DNA of 37,119 nt, taken from CAYXOX01 sp964466745 (lineage in GTDB: Bacteria > Pseudomonadota > Alphaproteobacteria > Rhodobacterales > Rhodobacteraceae). The translations under genes were made by a program, and so were the position numbers. Each line of letters begins with the position of its first letter. Within the stretch, counting starts at the first letter, position 1. This document shows, piece after piece, positions 1 through 10,615 of the stretch. The notes beneath the pieces are model-generated. The model made no database searches. It was not told the origin of the DNA and saw nothing but the letters and a program-made list of their open reading frames with translations. The stretch is taken from contig CAYXOX010000015.1 of the NCBI GenBank assembly GCA_964466745.1, forward strand, positions 1 to 37,119, in the 5' to 3' direction.

Positions 1-864
1 GAAACCGGGCAGGATGATGATGTACACCTCCGGGTGCCCGAAGAACCACAGGATGTGCTGGTAGAGCACCGGGTCGCCCCCGCCCGCCGGATCGAAGAAG
101 GTCGTTCCGAAGTTGCGGTCGGTCAGCAGCATGGTGATGGCGCCCGCGAGCACCGGAAGCGCCAGCAGGATGAGCCAGGAGGTCACGAAGATCGACCAGG
201 CGAAGAGCGGCACCTTGTGCAGGGTCATGCCCGGGGCGCGCATGTTCAGGAAGGTGGTGATCATGTTGATCGCGCCGAGGATCGAGGATGCCCCCGAGAG
301 GTGCACCGCGAAGATGGCGAGATCCATCGAGGAGCCCGGCGCGCCGTCCGTCGCCAGCGGCGGGTAGAGCACCCAGCCGACGCCGGCGCCGGCCTGCCCG
401 TCGGGCGCCCCTGGCGCGAGCATCGATGCGATCCCCAACGAGGCGCCCGCCACGAAGAGCCAGTAGCTCAGGTTGTTCATCCGCGGGAACGCCATGTCGG
501 GCGCGCCGATTTGCAACGGCATGAAGTAGTTGCCGAATCCGCCGAAAAGCGCCGGAATCACGACGAAGAACATCATCAGGACGCCGTGATAGGTGATCAG
601 AACGTTCCACAGATGGCCGTTGGGCGTGCACTCGCCCGCCGCCGCCGCCGTGAAGCGCGCGCCCTCCATGCACATGTACTGAACGCCGGGGTGCATCAGC
701 TCCATGCGCATGTAGATGGTGAAGGCGACCGAAACGAAGCCCAGGATACCCGCCGTGAAGAGGTAGAGGATCCCGATGTCCTTGTGGTTGGTGGACATGA
801 ACCAGCGGGTGAAGAATCCGCGGTCGTCCTCGTGCCCATGCTCCTGAAGGGTGGCGTCGGCCAT
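1..864 (-). CDS. ctaD: Cytochrome c oxidase subunit I (aa3 type), N-terminal part, truncated by window edge
   Basis: Reading the minus strand from ATG at 864 gives an open frame of 288 codons that leaves the window. It starts MADATLQEHGHEDD and continues with RWFMSTNHKDIGILYLF, the classical beginning of haem-copper oxidase subunit I. Later it shows the segments ITYHGVLMMFFVVIPALFGG, with the haem-ligand histidine region, and QHILWFFGHPEVYIIILPGF, the start of the Cu-B/Tyr-His region. The family transfers electrons from cytochrome c to oxygen and pumps protons in the inner membrane. AGGGAG lies about 8 nt before the ATG and supports this start. A long plus-strand frame over the same DNA is a shadow. 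The C-terminal half, including the remaining Cu-B histidines, is outside the window. Confidence 0.96.
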   Translation of the reverse strand, partial: MADATLQEHGHEDDRGFFTRWFMSTNHKDIGILYLFTAGILGFVSVAFTIYMRMELMHPGVQYMCMEGARFTAAAAGECTPNGHLWNVLITYHGVLMMFFVVIPALFGGFGNYFMPLQIGAPDMAFPRMNNLSYWLFVAGASLGIASMLAPGAPDGQAGAGVGWVLYPPLATDGAPGSSMDLAIFAVHLSGASSILGAINMITTFLNMRAPGMTLHKVPLFAWSIFVTSWLILLALPVLAGAITMLLTDRNFGTTFFDPAGGGDPVLYQHILWFFGHPEVYIIILPGF

Positions 865-1292
865 AAGCTGCTCCCTGGCTGTCCTTGCGTCGCGGGCCGG
901 CGGCGGAAACCGCACGCGGCAACATCGCGAACTTGGCATGGGTTCTAGAGCGGGTGCCGTCGAGGGGCAATCCATCCGCCCGCGCGGCGATCAAATTGCC
1001 GCAGTCCGCGCGCGGCCCCCGGGGACCATGCACCGCGTCGGCGGAGCGCTCAGGCGACCGGCGCACCGTGGAGCATCGGGCAGCCGGAGGGCGATCACGG
1101 CCAGGGCCAGGAAGCGCGGCCTCGGCCCGCCTCGCCGAACACCCAAGCCCGACCGGGCGGACACGGCCCCCTTGGGCTGGGCAGGAGATCTGCCAGCGCG
1201 ACGTCTGGGCTGCAAATGGACGCTCGGGCCGGAACGACGTATGGACGGCAGGCGCTTCGATCCCAGTTGAGCGGCGCCGCCGGAGGCTGCAA
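865..1292. other. Intergenic region upstream of ctaD, no supported gene
   Basis: These 428 bases lie between the ctaD start and the end of the broken asparagine-synthase-like gene, both on the minus strand. The frames that cross it are Arg/Pro/Gly-rich and resemble no family, as expected of random high-G+C DNA. It should carry the ctaD promoter and leader, but I could not pick out a convincing -35/-10 pair or a terminator. The ctaD ribosome binding site is at its left end. Confidence 0.6.
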
Positions 1293-2884
1293 CTATACCT
1301 GCGTCCGCAGCCTCTCGAACAGCGCGTCGTGCCCCCGGACCCCCTCGCGCTCGGTGCGGGCCGCGAGTTCGCGGATGGTCGGCAGCTCTGCCAGATAAGG
1401 CGCGGCGCTTGCGGCCATGATCGCGGCGTAAAAGGACCGGTCCCGGCGGATGGCAACCGGGGCCGCCATGCAGCCCGCGAATATGGAGCGGTCGTTGGCT
1501 GGCGGCATGTAGAACAGATGCGGATGGCCCATCATCCCGACCTGGGTGTTCGGCAAGGTGTTCTCTATGTAGTTGAAATCGTGGATCACGAGCCGCGCTG
1601 CCTCGGGCAGCCCCGCGCGCCAAGCATCGAGCTTGGCGCGGCGGTCGGCTTACTCCTCCGGGCCGTTCATCGCGACCTGGCAACGGATCAGCATGTGACG
1701 GGCCGCACGGTCGCCCATCAGTGGCAGATCGCGGGGCGGCCACCAGACGGCGCCCGCCAGCTCGAGCATGTTGCCGCGAACCAGCATGGCCGAGGGGCAG
1801 AGCTGATCGAGCAGGCCCGTGGCCTGGGTTGTCGGGTGGCGGGCGGCACCTCCTGTCGCCAGCACGAAACGATACCCCCTCCGCCGCCGGTGGAACCGCG
1901 TGGCAAGGAAGCTGCGGCCCAGACCGTCGGGATGCACGATACGCTCCAGCGGCCGGCCGAGCCTGGCCGCCAACAGGCCGGCCACCTCCGTATCCAGCTT
2001 CGAGCTGTTCGTGTTGGCGTAGGAAAACAGCCGCGCCTCCGGGGCCCCCTCCAGGTGCGGTGCGAGGCATGCCAGGACCATGCGGGAGTCATGGCCGCCT
2101 GACATGGCGATCTCGGCCGGACCGGCGCATAGTATTCCCGCACCGATCTGCGAGAGCCGCGCCGCGATCTGCGCGGCCAAGGCCTCGGTCGGCGTGCCAG
2201 CCAGCGCCTCCAGGACACCGGGCCCGGGCCAGAAGCGGCTTTCAGTGAAATCGTCGAGGCTGAGCGCATGGTTCGGCACCACCCCCCGCATGATCGCATC
2301 GGGCGTGTCGCCGAAACCGTAGATCCCCTTGTAGTCCTCCGGCAGCCCTTCGGGCGGCGCCTCGATCCCCGGAAGACGGGTTGCCAACGGCAAGGCCTCG
2401 GGCCGGTAGTAAGGAGTGGGCTGGATATACCGGGTCAGCGCCAGAAGGGGGCTCGAGGCCACGCACCAGGCTTGCGGATCGTAGACGAGGCCCATGGTGC
2501 CCGCGGGATCCGGAAAGACCTTTGCCAACCGGGGTGCATCGAAAACAACCACGTAGCGTCCGCCGCATCCGGCCGCGAAGCTGCGCGCCGCCTCGGCGAA
2601 ACCCGGATTCCCAGCCGCCACGGGCAGGCGGTGCCCGGGGCGGACCAGCGCTCCGCTCGAATCGACGCCAAGACCGGCGAGCGCGCCCACACTGCGGCCT
2701 GCAGCGTCGGTCAGCTCGGCGACGGCAAGATCGGCGGAATGGTGAAGGGGCCAGCAATCGAGCGACTGGGTTTCGAAGCCTTCCGGCCCTCCGCATCGCG
2801 GCTGAGAAGGTACTGGAACCGGAAGGTTTCCGCGAAGTCGAAGCGCTGCGCGGCACAGGTCCGTTCGGCAAGGCTCTCTGTCAT
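1293..2884 (-). pseudogene. Asparagine-synthase-like (PP-loop) protein, broken by a frameshift and an in-frame stop
   Basis: The start is ATG at 2884, overlapping the lipB stop as ATGA, and reads MTESLAERTCAAQRFDFAE, then FRFQYLLSRDAEG. At about 2783-2790 the sensible frame changes; continuing needs one extra base, so a 1-bp deletion is implied. The frame then runs through GFETQSLDCWPLHHSADLAV and a PP-loop-type motif AMSGGHDSRMVLA (around 2080-2120), as in the synthetase domain of asparagine synthase B. At 1650-1652 a TAA interrupts the same frame. Beyond it translation resumes sensibly (ADRRAKLDAWRAGLPEAARL, then VIHDFNYIENTLPNTQ) up to a TAG at 1293. Restored length is about 530 residues. 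No N-terminal catalytic Cys of a glutamine amidotransferase is visible, so the substrate of the intact protein is unknown. Two lesions argue for a pseudogene; sequencing error is the alternative. Confidence 0.75.
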
Positions 2885-3663
2885 TCCACCGCCTCCGCCG
2901 CGCCCGCGGCGCCAAGCGCCCCGAGCGTGCCTGCGAAGGAGGTGCGCAACGCAGTGTCGAGATCACCCATCTCCACCGGCAGCCCGAGGTCAACGAGGCT
3001 CGTCACGCCGTGACCCTCGATCCCGCAGGGCACGATCCCGTCGAAATGGGACAGATCGGGATCGACGTTGATCGAGAGCCCGTGAAAGCTCACCCATTTG
3101 CGCAGGCGCACGCCGATGGCGGCGATCTTGTCGTCCCGCGGCGTGCCGTCGGGCAGCGGAGGTTTCTCGGGGCGCGGCACCCAGACCCCCACGCGCCCCT
3201 GGCGCACGGTGGCAGACAGCCCGAATTCGCCCAGCGCGGCGAGGATCCAGCCTTCCAGCCCGCGCACGAGGCGGCCCACGTCCCGCCCCCGCCGCGTCAG
3301 ATCGAGCATCACGTAGACGACCCGCTGCCCGGGGCCATGGTAGGTGTACTGGCCGCCACGCCGCGCCGCGTACACCGGAAAGCGCCCCGGTTCGGTCAGG
3401 TCCTCCGGGCGCGCGGAGGTTCCGGCCGTGTAGAGCGGCGGGTGTTCGAGCAGCCAGATCGCCTCGCCGGCGGTGCCTGCCCGGATCTCGGCAACCCGGG
3501 CTTCCATCCGCGCGAGCGCCTCGGGGTAGTCCACCAGCCCCCGCGAGATGATCCATTCGGGTGCGCTGCTGCTGCCCGCCGGGCCGGGCCCGGCGGGCAG
3601 CAGCAGCGCTTCCGCGGCCTCAGAAATCGCGGATGCGGGCAACCACGCCACCGGCGAAGGCAT
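2881..3663 (-). CDS. lipB: Octanoyl-[acyl-carrier-protein]:protein N-octanoyltransferase LipB
   Basis: LipB moves octanoate from acyl carrier protein to lipoyl domains, the first step of lipoate assembly in the cytosol. The family signatures are present in order: LLEHPPLYTAGTSA, RRGGQYTYHGPGQ (substrate-binding loop), DDKIAAIGVRLRKWVSFHG (catalytic Lys) and GIVPCGIEGHGVTSL (catalytic Cys). The start is unclear. Homologous sequence appears to begin near EWIISRGLVDYPEAL, but no ATG/GTG/TTG lies in frame just before it; a 47-nt palindrome sits there instead. The options are ATG at 3663 (260 residues, overlapping the upstream gene by 44 bp, used here) or GTG at 3534 (217 residues, close to the usual LipB length). 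Neither has a good ribosome binding site. The stop overlaps the following broken gene as ATGA. Confidence 0.93.
   Translation of the reverse strand: MPSPVAWLPASAISEAAEALLLPAGPGPAGSSSAPEWIISRGLVDYPEALARMEARVAEIRAGTAGEAIWLLEHPPLYTAGTSARPEDLTEPGRFPVYAARRGGQYTYHGPGQRVVYVMLDLTRRGRDVGRLVRGLEGWILAALGEFGLSATVRQGRVGVWVPRPEKPPLPDGTPRDDKIAAIGVRLRKWVSFHGLSINVDPDLSHFDGIVPCGIEGHGVTSLVDLGLPVEMGDLDTALRTSFAGTLGALGAAGAAEAVE
3563..3609. repeat. Perfect 23-bp inverted repeat with 1-nt centre
   Basis: Positions 3563-3585 and 3587-3609 are exact reverse complements. They contain GCTGCTGCTGCCC on one side and GGGCAGCAGCAGC on the other, with a GGGCC/GGCCC core. On the minus strand it starts 11 nt after the stop of the secreted-protein gene and ends just before the first recognisable LipB residues. 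It could act as a terminator or processing hairpin (no U-run follows), or it could mask lipB translation. If lipB starts at 3663 it would encode LLLPAGPGPAGSSS. Confidence 0.9.
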
Positions 3664-4096
3664 CGAGCAACGCGTCGTAGAACTCCGATCGGCTGGGCTC
3701 GAGGATCTGCGCGTTTTCAGGCACGACGCCCAACTCACCGGTCTCGGCGGTGTAGGTCAGCGTGAAGCGTTCCCGCGGAAGGGCGTGGCCGCGTTCGCGA
3801 AAGGCCACCTCGCCGGTCAACTCGTTGAAGGCGCCGTTGCTGAGCATCGTGGAGCCGTCGAGCGCGACGCTGCCTATCATCACCTCGACGATCCAGCCCT
3901 CGGAATCGGCGAGATCGGAGATGCCCTGCGCGATCTTCTGGCGCAGGTCGCGCTCGAGATTGGGCCAGAAATCCAGCGCATTCGAAGAGATCGACGACGA
4001 TTCCGACGTCACGCGGACATCGCTGACGGTGATCTCGGCCGCGGCGGGCAGCGCGGCTACGGCGAGCCCGGCTGCTATGGCTAGTGTCTTCAGCAT
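3620..4096 (-). CDS. Secreted or periplasmic protein of unknown function
   Basis: The 158-residue product starts MLKTLAIAAGLAVAALPAAA followed by EITVSD, a clear Sec signal peptide with an AxA cleavage site after residue 20. The mature part (about 138 residues) is acidic and has a two-part layout: EITVSDVRVTSESSS... ending in a segment beginning SEGWIVEVMIGSVALDG, then a beta-rich FRERGHALPRERFTLTYTAE. I do not recognise the family and see no catalytic motif, metal site or lipobox. GGGGGA lies about 8 nt before the ATG and supports the start. It precedes lipB on the same strand, with the long palindrome between them. It may be a lineage-restricted hypothetical protein. Confidence 0.85.
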   Translation of the reverse strand: MLKTLAIAAGLAVAALPAAAEITVSDVRVTSESSSISSNALDFWPNLERDLRQKIAQGISDLADSEGWIVEVMIGSVALDGSTMLSNGAFNELTGEVAFRERGHALPRERFTLTYTAETGELGVVPENAQILEPSRSEFYDALLDAFAGGVVARIRDF

Positions 4097-4503
4097 GGCG
4101 TGTCCCCCAAGGATTCTGCGTTTTTGCTTCTTGCAGCTTAGCCGCTCTCACCCCCGGCGAAAACGGTGACGCGCAGCTTTTTTCCGGCCGGGCGCCTTGT
4201 CGGGGCCGGGGCACGGCGGGCCCGGTGCACCTGGCAGCACGGTGCGGGAGCGGACCGCGCCATGGAACGCTTCGTTTCGTGCCGCCCGCATCGCGGCGGG
4301 CCGCGCCGAGAAAAGGGGCCCGGCTCCCGGGCGCCCCCAGGCGCCGGCCTGCCCTGCCCGGGACTGCGGGCCGGCCGCGCAAGGCAGCCTTGCGCCTCGG
4401 GGCGGTTGACCTGCGCGGGATTCTGCCTTCAATCAGGGGTTCCCGCGCTTCCCCTTTCGCGGGTCGGCGGAGGGGGCGCCCAGCCCAGGATTGCACCTTA
4501 GCC
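4097..4503. other. Divergent intergenic region between the secreted-protein gene and glgP
   Basis: About 400 non-coding bases with several G+C-rich inverted repeats, for example CGCAAGG/CCTTGCG at 4378-4394. The plus-strand frame that continues upstream of glgP reads as arbitrary Arg/Pro/Gly-rich sequence, so I do not extend glgP into it. A promoter candidate for the glycogen operon lies at 4406-4433. Confidence 0.6.
4406..4433 (+). promoter_or_regulatory. Candidate sigma70-type promoter of the glg operon
   Basis: TTGACC at 4406-4411 matches the -35 consensus at 5 of 6 positions. TTCAAT at 4428-4433 matches TATAAT at 4 of 6, with a 16-nt spacer. It lies about 70 nt before the glgP start. This is an eye match only. 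Confidence 0.45.
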
Positions 4504-6903
<2,400 letters not shown>

Positions 6904-7092
6904 ACCGGCGCGCCGGCGCGAACATGCCGGCCCGCACAGGCGCCGACGCAGACACCTGGCAGGCAGACAATGCAGGGGCTCGGGGCGCAGTGCCGGCGAC
7001 AGCGCGTCGCGTGCCGCGCCGCGATCGGCGGTGGCACAGGCATCCGGCCGCGGGCTGTTGCAACGCGGTGCAGGCTCTATAGGCTCCGGCGC

Positions 7093-9303
7093 ATGAAACC
7101 TGCTCCCGAAACCGTGCCGCCCCGTCTGCCCCATGCCGCACCCGGAGCGATCGAGGCGCTCGTGTCGGGGCGGCTGGCCGACCCGTTCGCGCTGCTGGGC
7201 CCGCGCGGCGCCGGCGCCGGCCGCTCGGTGACGGCCTACGACCCCGGCGCCGCGAGGCTGGAAGCGATCTGCCTCGAAACGCCCCATCCGCTGGCGCCGG
7301 TCAAAGGCGCCCCCGGGCTCTTCTTCGGCGCCGTGCCGGGCGATGCGCCCTACGTCCTGCGCGGCGAAACGCGGACCGGCGAGAGCTTCACCTGCGAGGA
7401 TCCTTACCGCTTCGGCCCCGTCCTCGGCGAGCAGGACGAGTATTTCCTCGGCGAGGGCTCGCACCGCAGGCTCTGGCAGGCCCTCGGCGCCCACGTGACC
7501 GTGCACGAGGGCAGTTCGGGCACCCATTTCGCCGTCTGGGCGCCCAATGCCGCGCGGGTCGCCGTCGTGGGCGAGTTCAACGGCTGGGACACGCGCCGCC
7601 ACCCCATGCAGCAGCGCGGCGCGAGCGGCATCTGGGAGATCTTCCTGCCCGGCGTGGGAGAGGGTGCGCGCTACAAGTACGCCCTGCTCGGCCCGCAAGG
7701 CGAAGACCTTCCGCTGAAAGCCGACCCCGTGGGGTTCGGCGGCGAGCATCCGCCCTCCAACGCCTCGGTCGTGCGCGACATAGGCGGCTACGGCTGGCAT
7801 GACGCGGAGTGGATGGAGGCGCGCGCTGCGCGCCATGGCACCGATGCGCCGATCTCGGTCTACGAGGTGCACCTGGCCTCCTGGCGGCGCCGGGCCGACG
7901 GGCGGGCGATCTCCTACCGTGAGGCGGCCGAGGAGCTGGTGGCCTACGCCTGCGAGATGGGCTTCACCCACCTCGAGTTCCTCCCGCTGAGCGAGCACCC
8001 CTTCGACGGCTCCTGGGGCTACCAGCCGGTGGGCCTCTTCGCGCCGACCATCCGCCACGGCCCCCCCCACGAGTTCCGCGACCTCGTGGACGCGGCGCAC
8101 CGCGCCGGGCTCGGGGTCATCCTCGACTGGGTGCCGGGGCACTTCCCCACCGACCCGCACGGACTCGGCCGGTTCGACGGTACCGCGCTCTACGAACACG
8201 CCGACCCCAAGGAGGGCTACCACCCCGACTGGAACACGCTGATCTACAACTACGGGCGCAGGGAGGTGGCGAACTATCTCGTCTCGAATGCGCTCTACTG
8301 GCTGGAGGAATACCATGCCGACGGGCTGCGCGTGGACGCTGTCGCCTCCATGCTCTACCGCGACTACTCGCGCCGGCCGGGCGAATGGGTGCCCAACCGC
8401 CACGGCGGGCGCGAGAATCTCGAGGCGATCGAGATGCTGCAGCGCATGAACACCGAGGTTTACGGGCAGGTGCCCGGCATCCTCACGGCCGCCGAGGAAA
8501 GCACCGCTTTTCCGGGCGTGTCGGCCCCTGTGGACGCGGGCGGGCTCGGCTTCGGCTTCAAGTGGAACATGGGCTGGATGAACGACACGCTCGATTACTT
8601 CTCGCGCGAACCCGTGTACCGCAGGCATCACCACGGCCAGGTCACCTTCGGCCTGCACTACGCCTTCTCGGAGAACTTCATTCTTCCGATCAGCCATGAC
8701 GAGGTGGTGCACGGGAAAGGCACGCTCCTCACCCGGATGCCGGGCAGCGAGTGGGAGAGGTTCGCCAACCTCCGGGCATACCTCGGCTTCATGTGGGGGC
8801 ATCCCGGCAAGAAGCTGCTCTTCATGGGGCAGGAGTTCGCCCAGCGCGGCGAGTGGAACCACGATGCCTCGCTCGACTGGGAGGCCGCCGCAGCGGCGCC
8901 TCACGCGGGAATCCAGCGCCTCGTGCGCGATCTCAACACGCTCTATCGCGGCACGCCGGCACTCCACAGGAACGACTGCCGGCCAGAGGGCTTCCGCTGG
9001 ATCGAGGAGAACGATGCGCAGGCCTCCGTCTTCGCCTGGGAGCGCCTCGGCGCCGAGAACGACGCGCCCGCGGTGGTGGTGTGCAATCTCACCCCGGTGG
9101 AGCGGCCGGCCTACCGGCTGGGCCTGCCGCGGCCCGGGCACTGGCGCGAGGCGCTCAACACCGACGCGGCGCTCTACGGCGGCGGCAACCGCGGCAATCT
9201 CGGCGGGGTCACCGCCGGCGGGCCGCCCGCCCACGGCCGCGCCCAGAGCGCCGAGATCATGCTGCCGCCGCTTTCGGCGATCATTCTGGTGCACGAGGGT
9301 TAG
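7093..9303 (+). CDS. glgB: 1,4-alpha-glucan branching enzyme
   Basis: GlgB makes the alpha-1,6 branches of glycogen. The 736-residue product has an N-terminal beta-sandwich extension, a CBM48 module (GTHFAVWAPNAARVAVVGEFN), then a GH13 barrel: EHPFDGSWGYQPVG, DGLRVDAVASMLYRDYSR with nucleophile Asp415, ILTAAEESTAFPGVS with the acid/base Glu at 468/469, and LPISHDEVVHGKGTLL. The C-terminal all-beta domain ends at LSAIILVHEG. ATG 7093 is chosen because upstream in-frame sequence looks non-coding; no strong ribosome binding site is seen. It is the second gene of the cluster, 46 nt before glgC. Confidence 0.96.
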   Translation: MKPAPETVPPRLPHAAPGAIEALVSGRLADPFALLGPRGAGAGRSVTAYDPGAARLEAICLETPHPLAPVKGAPGLFFGAVPGDAPYVLRGETRTGESFTCEDPYRFGPVLGEQDEYFLGEGSHRRLWQALGAHVTVHEGSSGTHFAVWAPNAARVAVVGEFNGWDTRRHPMQQRGASGIWEIFLPGVGEGARYKYALLGPQGEDLPLKADPVGFGGEHPPSNASVVRDIGGYGWHDAEWMEARAARHGTDAPISVYEVHLASWRRRADGRAISYREAAEELVAYACEMGFTHLEFLPLSEHPFDGSWGYQPVGLFAPTIRHGPPHEFRDLVDAAHRAGLGVILDWVPGHFPTDPHGLGRFDGTALYEHADPKEGYHPDWNTLIYNYGRREVANYLVSNALYWLEEYHADGLRVDAVASMLYRDYSRRPGEWVPNRHGGRENLEAIEMLQRMNTEVYGQVPGILTAAEESTAFPGVSAPVDAGGLGFGFKWNMGWMNDTLDYFSREPVYRRHHHGQVTFGLHYAFSENFILPISHDEVVHGKGTLLTRMPGSEWERFANLRAYLGFMWGHPGKKLLFMGQEFAQRGEWNHDASLDWEAAAAAPHAGIQRLVRDLNTLYRGTPALHRNDCRPEGFRWIEENDAQASVFAWERLGAENDAPAVVVCNLTPVERPAYRLGLPRPGHWREALNTDAALYGGGNRGNLGGVTAGGPPAHGRAQSAEIMLPPLSAIILVHEG

Positions 9304-9349
9304 CCATCAGGCACGCCGCAGGGCGCGGCACTCAGGGGGGTAGAGGGAA

Positions 9350-10615
9350 ATGCACACCGCCACACGGCTCACGACACGAACCATGGCCTTCGTTCTCGCC
9401 GGCGGCCGCGGCTCGCGGCTCAAGGAACTGACAGACAGGCGCGCGAAGCCGGCCGTCTATTTCGGTGGCAAGACCCGGATCATCGACTTCGCCCTGTCGA
9501 ACGCCATGAACTCGGGCATCCGCAAGATGGCCGTGGCCACCCAATACAAGGCGCACAGCCTGATCCGCCACTGCCAGCGGGGCTGGAGCTTCTTCCGGGC
9601 GGAACGCAACGAGTATCTCGACATCCTGCCCGCCTCGCAGCGCGTCAGCGAGGACCGCTGGTATCGCGGCACGGCAGACGCGGTCACGCAGAACATCGAT
9701 ATCGTGGACAGCTACGACGTCGACTACGTGATCATCCTAGCGGGCGACCACGTCTACAAGATGGACTACGAGGTGATGATCCGGCAGCATGTGGAAACCG
9801 GGGCTGACGTGACGGTGGGGTGCCTCACGGTGCCCCGCGAGGAGGCTTCGGCCTTCGGCGTCATGGCGATCGATGCGGACGACCGGATCACGAGCTTCCT
9901 GGAAAAACCCGCGGACCCGCCCGGAACGCCCGAGGATCCCACGGTCACGCTGGCCTCAATGGGCATCTACGTCTTCAGCTGGGCGTTCCTGCGGGACCTC
10001 TTGCAGCGCGACGGCGACGATGCCGCATCGGCGCATGACTTCGGCAACGACATCATCCCCGAGATCGTGCGCAACGGAAAGGCCTGTGCCCACCGCTTCG
10101 ACAGGTCCTGCGTCCGCTCGGCGCCGGGAGCGCCGGCCTACTGGCGCGACGTGGGCACAATCGACGCGTTCTGGAAGGCGAACATCGACCTGACCGATTT
10201 CACCCCCGAGCTCGACCTGTGGGACACGAGCTGGCCGATCTGGACCTATGCCGAGGGCGTGCCGCCGGCGAAGTTCATCCACGACGAGGAGAATCGGCGG
10301 GGCAGCGCCGTCAGCTCGCTGGTGGCGGGCGGCTGCATCATCTCGGGAACCGAGGTGCGCAATTCGCTGCTCTTCACCGGCGTGCACTGCAATTCCTTCG
10401 CCTCGCTCGAAGGCGCGGTGGTGCTCCCGGGCGTGACGGTGGGCCGCTCGGCGCGGCTGCGCAACGTGGTGATCGACCGGGGCGTGGAGATCCCGCGGGG
10501 GCTCGTCGTCGGCGAGGATCCCGAGGAAGACGCCCGCTGGTTCCGCGTGACCGAGGGCGGCGTCACGCTCATCACCCAGCCGATGCTCGATGCGCGGGAG
10601 GCCGCGCTGGGATGA
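9350..10615 (+). CDS. glgC: Glucose-1-phosphate adenylyltransferase (ADP-glucose pyrophosphorylase)
   Basis: GlgC makes ADP-glucose from ATP and glucose-1-phosphate, the committed and usually allosterically controlled step of bacterial glycogen synthesis. The 421-residue protein has the nucleotidyltransferase motif FVLAGGRGSRLKELTDRRAK near the N-terminus, then KPAVYFGGKTRIIDFALSN, WYRGTADAVTQN, VIILAGDHVYKMDY and FLEKPADPPGTP. A C-terminal left-handed beta-helix follows (SLVAGGCIISGTEVRNSLLF onward). AGAGGGAA sits directly before the ATG. The stop overlaps glgA as ATGA. Length and motifs fit the alphaproteobacterial homotetramer type. Confidence 0.97.
   Translation: MHTATRLTTRTMAFVLAGGRGSRLKELTDRRAKPAVYFGGKTRIIDFALSNAMNSGIRKMAVATQYKAHSLIRHCQRGWSFFRAERNEYLDILPASQRVSEDRWYRGTADAVTQNIDIVDSYDVDYVIILAGDHVYKMDYEVMIRQHVETGADVTVGCLTVPREEASAFGVMAIDADDRITSFLEKPADPPGTPEDPTVTLASMGIYVFSWAFLRDLLQRDGDDAASAHDFGNDIIPEIVRNGKACAHRFDRSCVRSAPGAPAYWRDVGTIDAFWKANIDLTDFTPELDLWDTSWPIWTYAEGVPPAKFIHDEENRRGSAVSSLVAGGCIISGTEVRNSLLFTGVHCNSFASLEGAVVLPGVTVGRSARLRNVVIDRGVEIPRGLVVGEDPEEDARWFRVTEGGVTLITQPMLDAREAALG

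Noticed and set aside
34..948. 304-codon plus-strand open frame
   Set aside because: It is antisense to ctaD, which is clear cytochrome oxidase subunit I; the frame is Arg/His/Glu-rich with no family resemblance, a typical high-G+C shadow.
2885..2993. ATG at 2993 as the start of the asparagine-synthase-like frame
   Set aside because: That stretch lies inside lipB in another frame and reads as shadow; the ATGA-coupled ATG 2884 followed by a frameshift gives a far more protein-like N-terminus.
4084..4503. Longer glgP start at 4084
   Set aside because: The added 140 residues are low-complexity, cross the promoter candidate, and glycogen phosphorylase normally starts near MARDFPAPTEAL.
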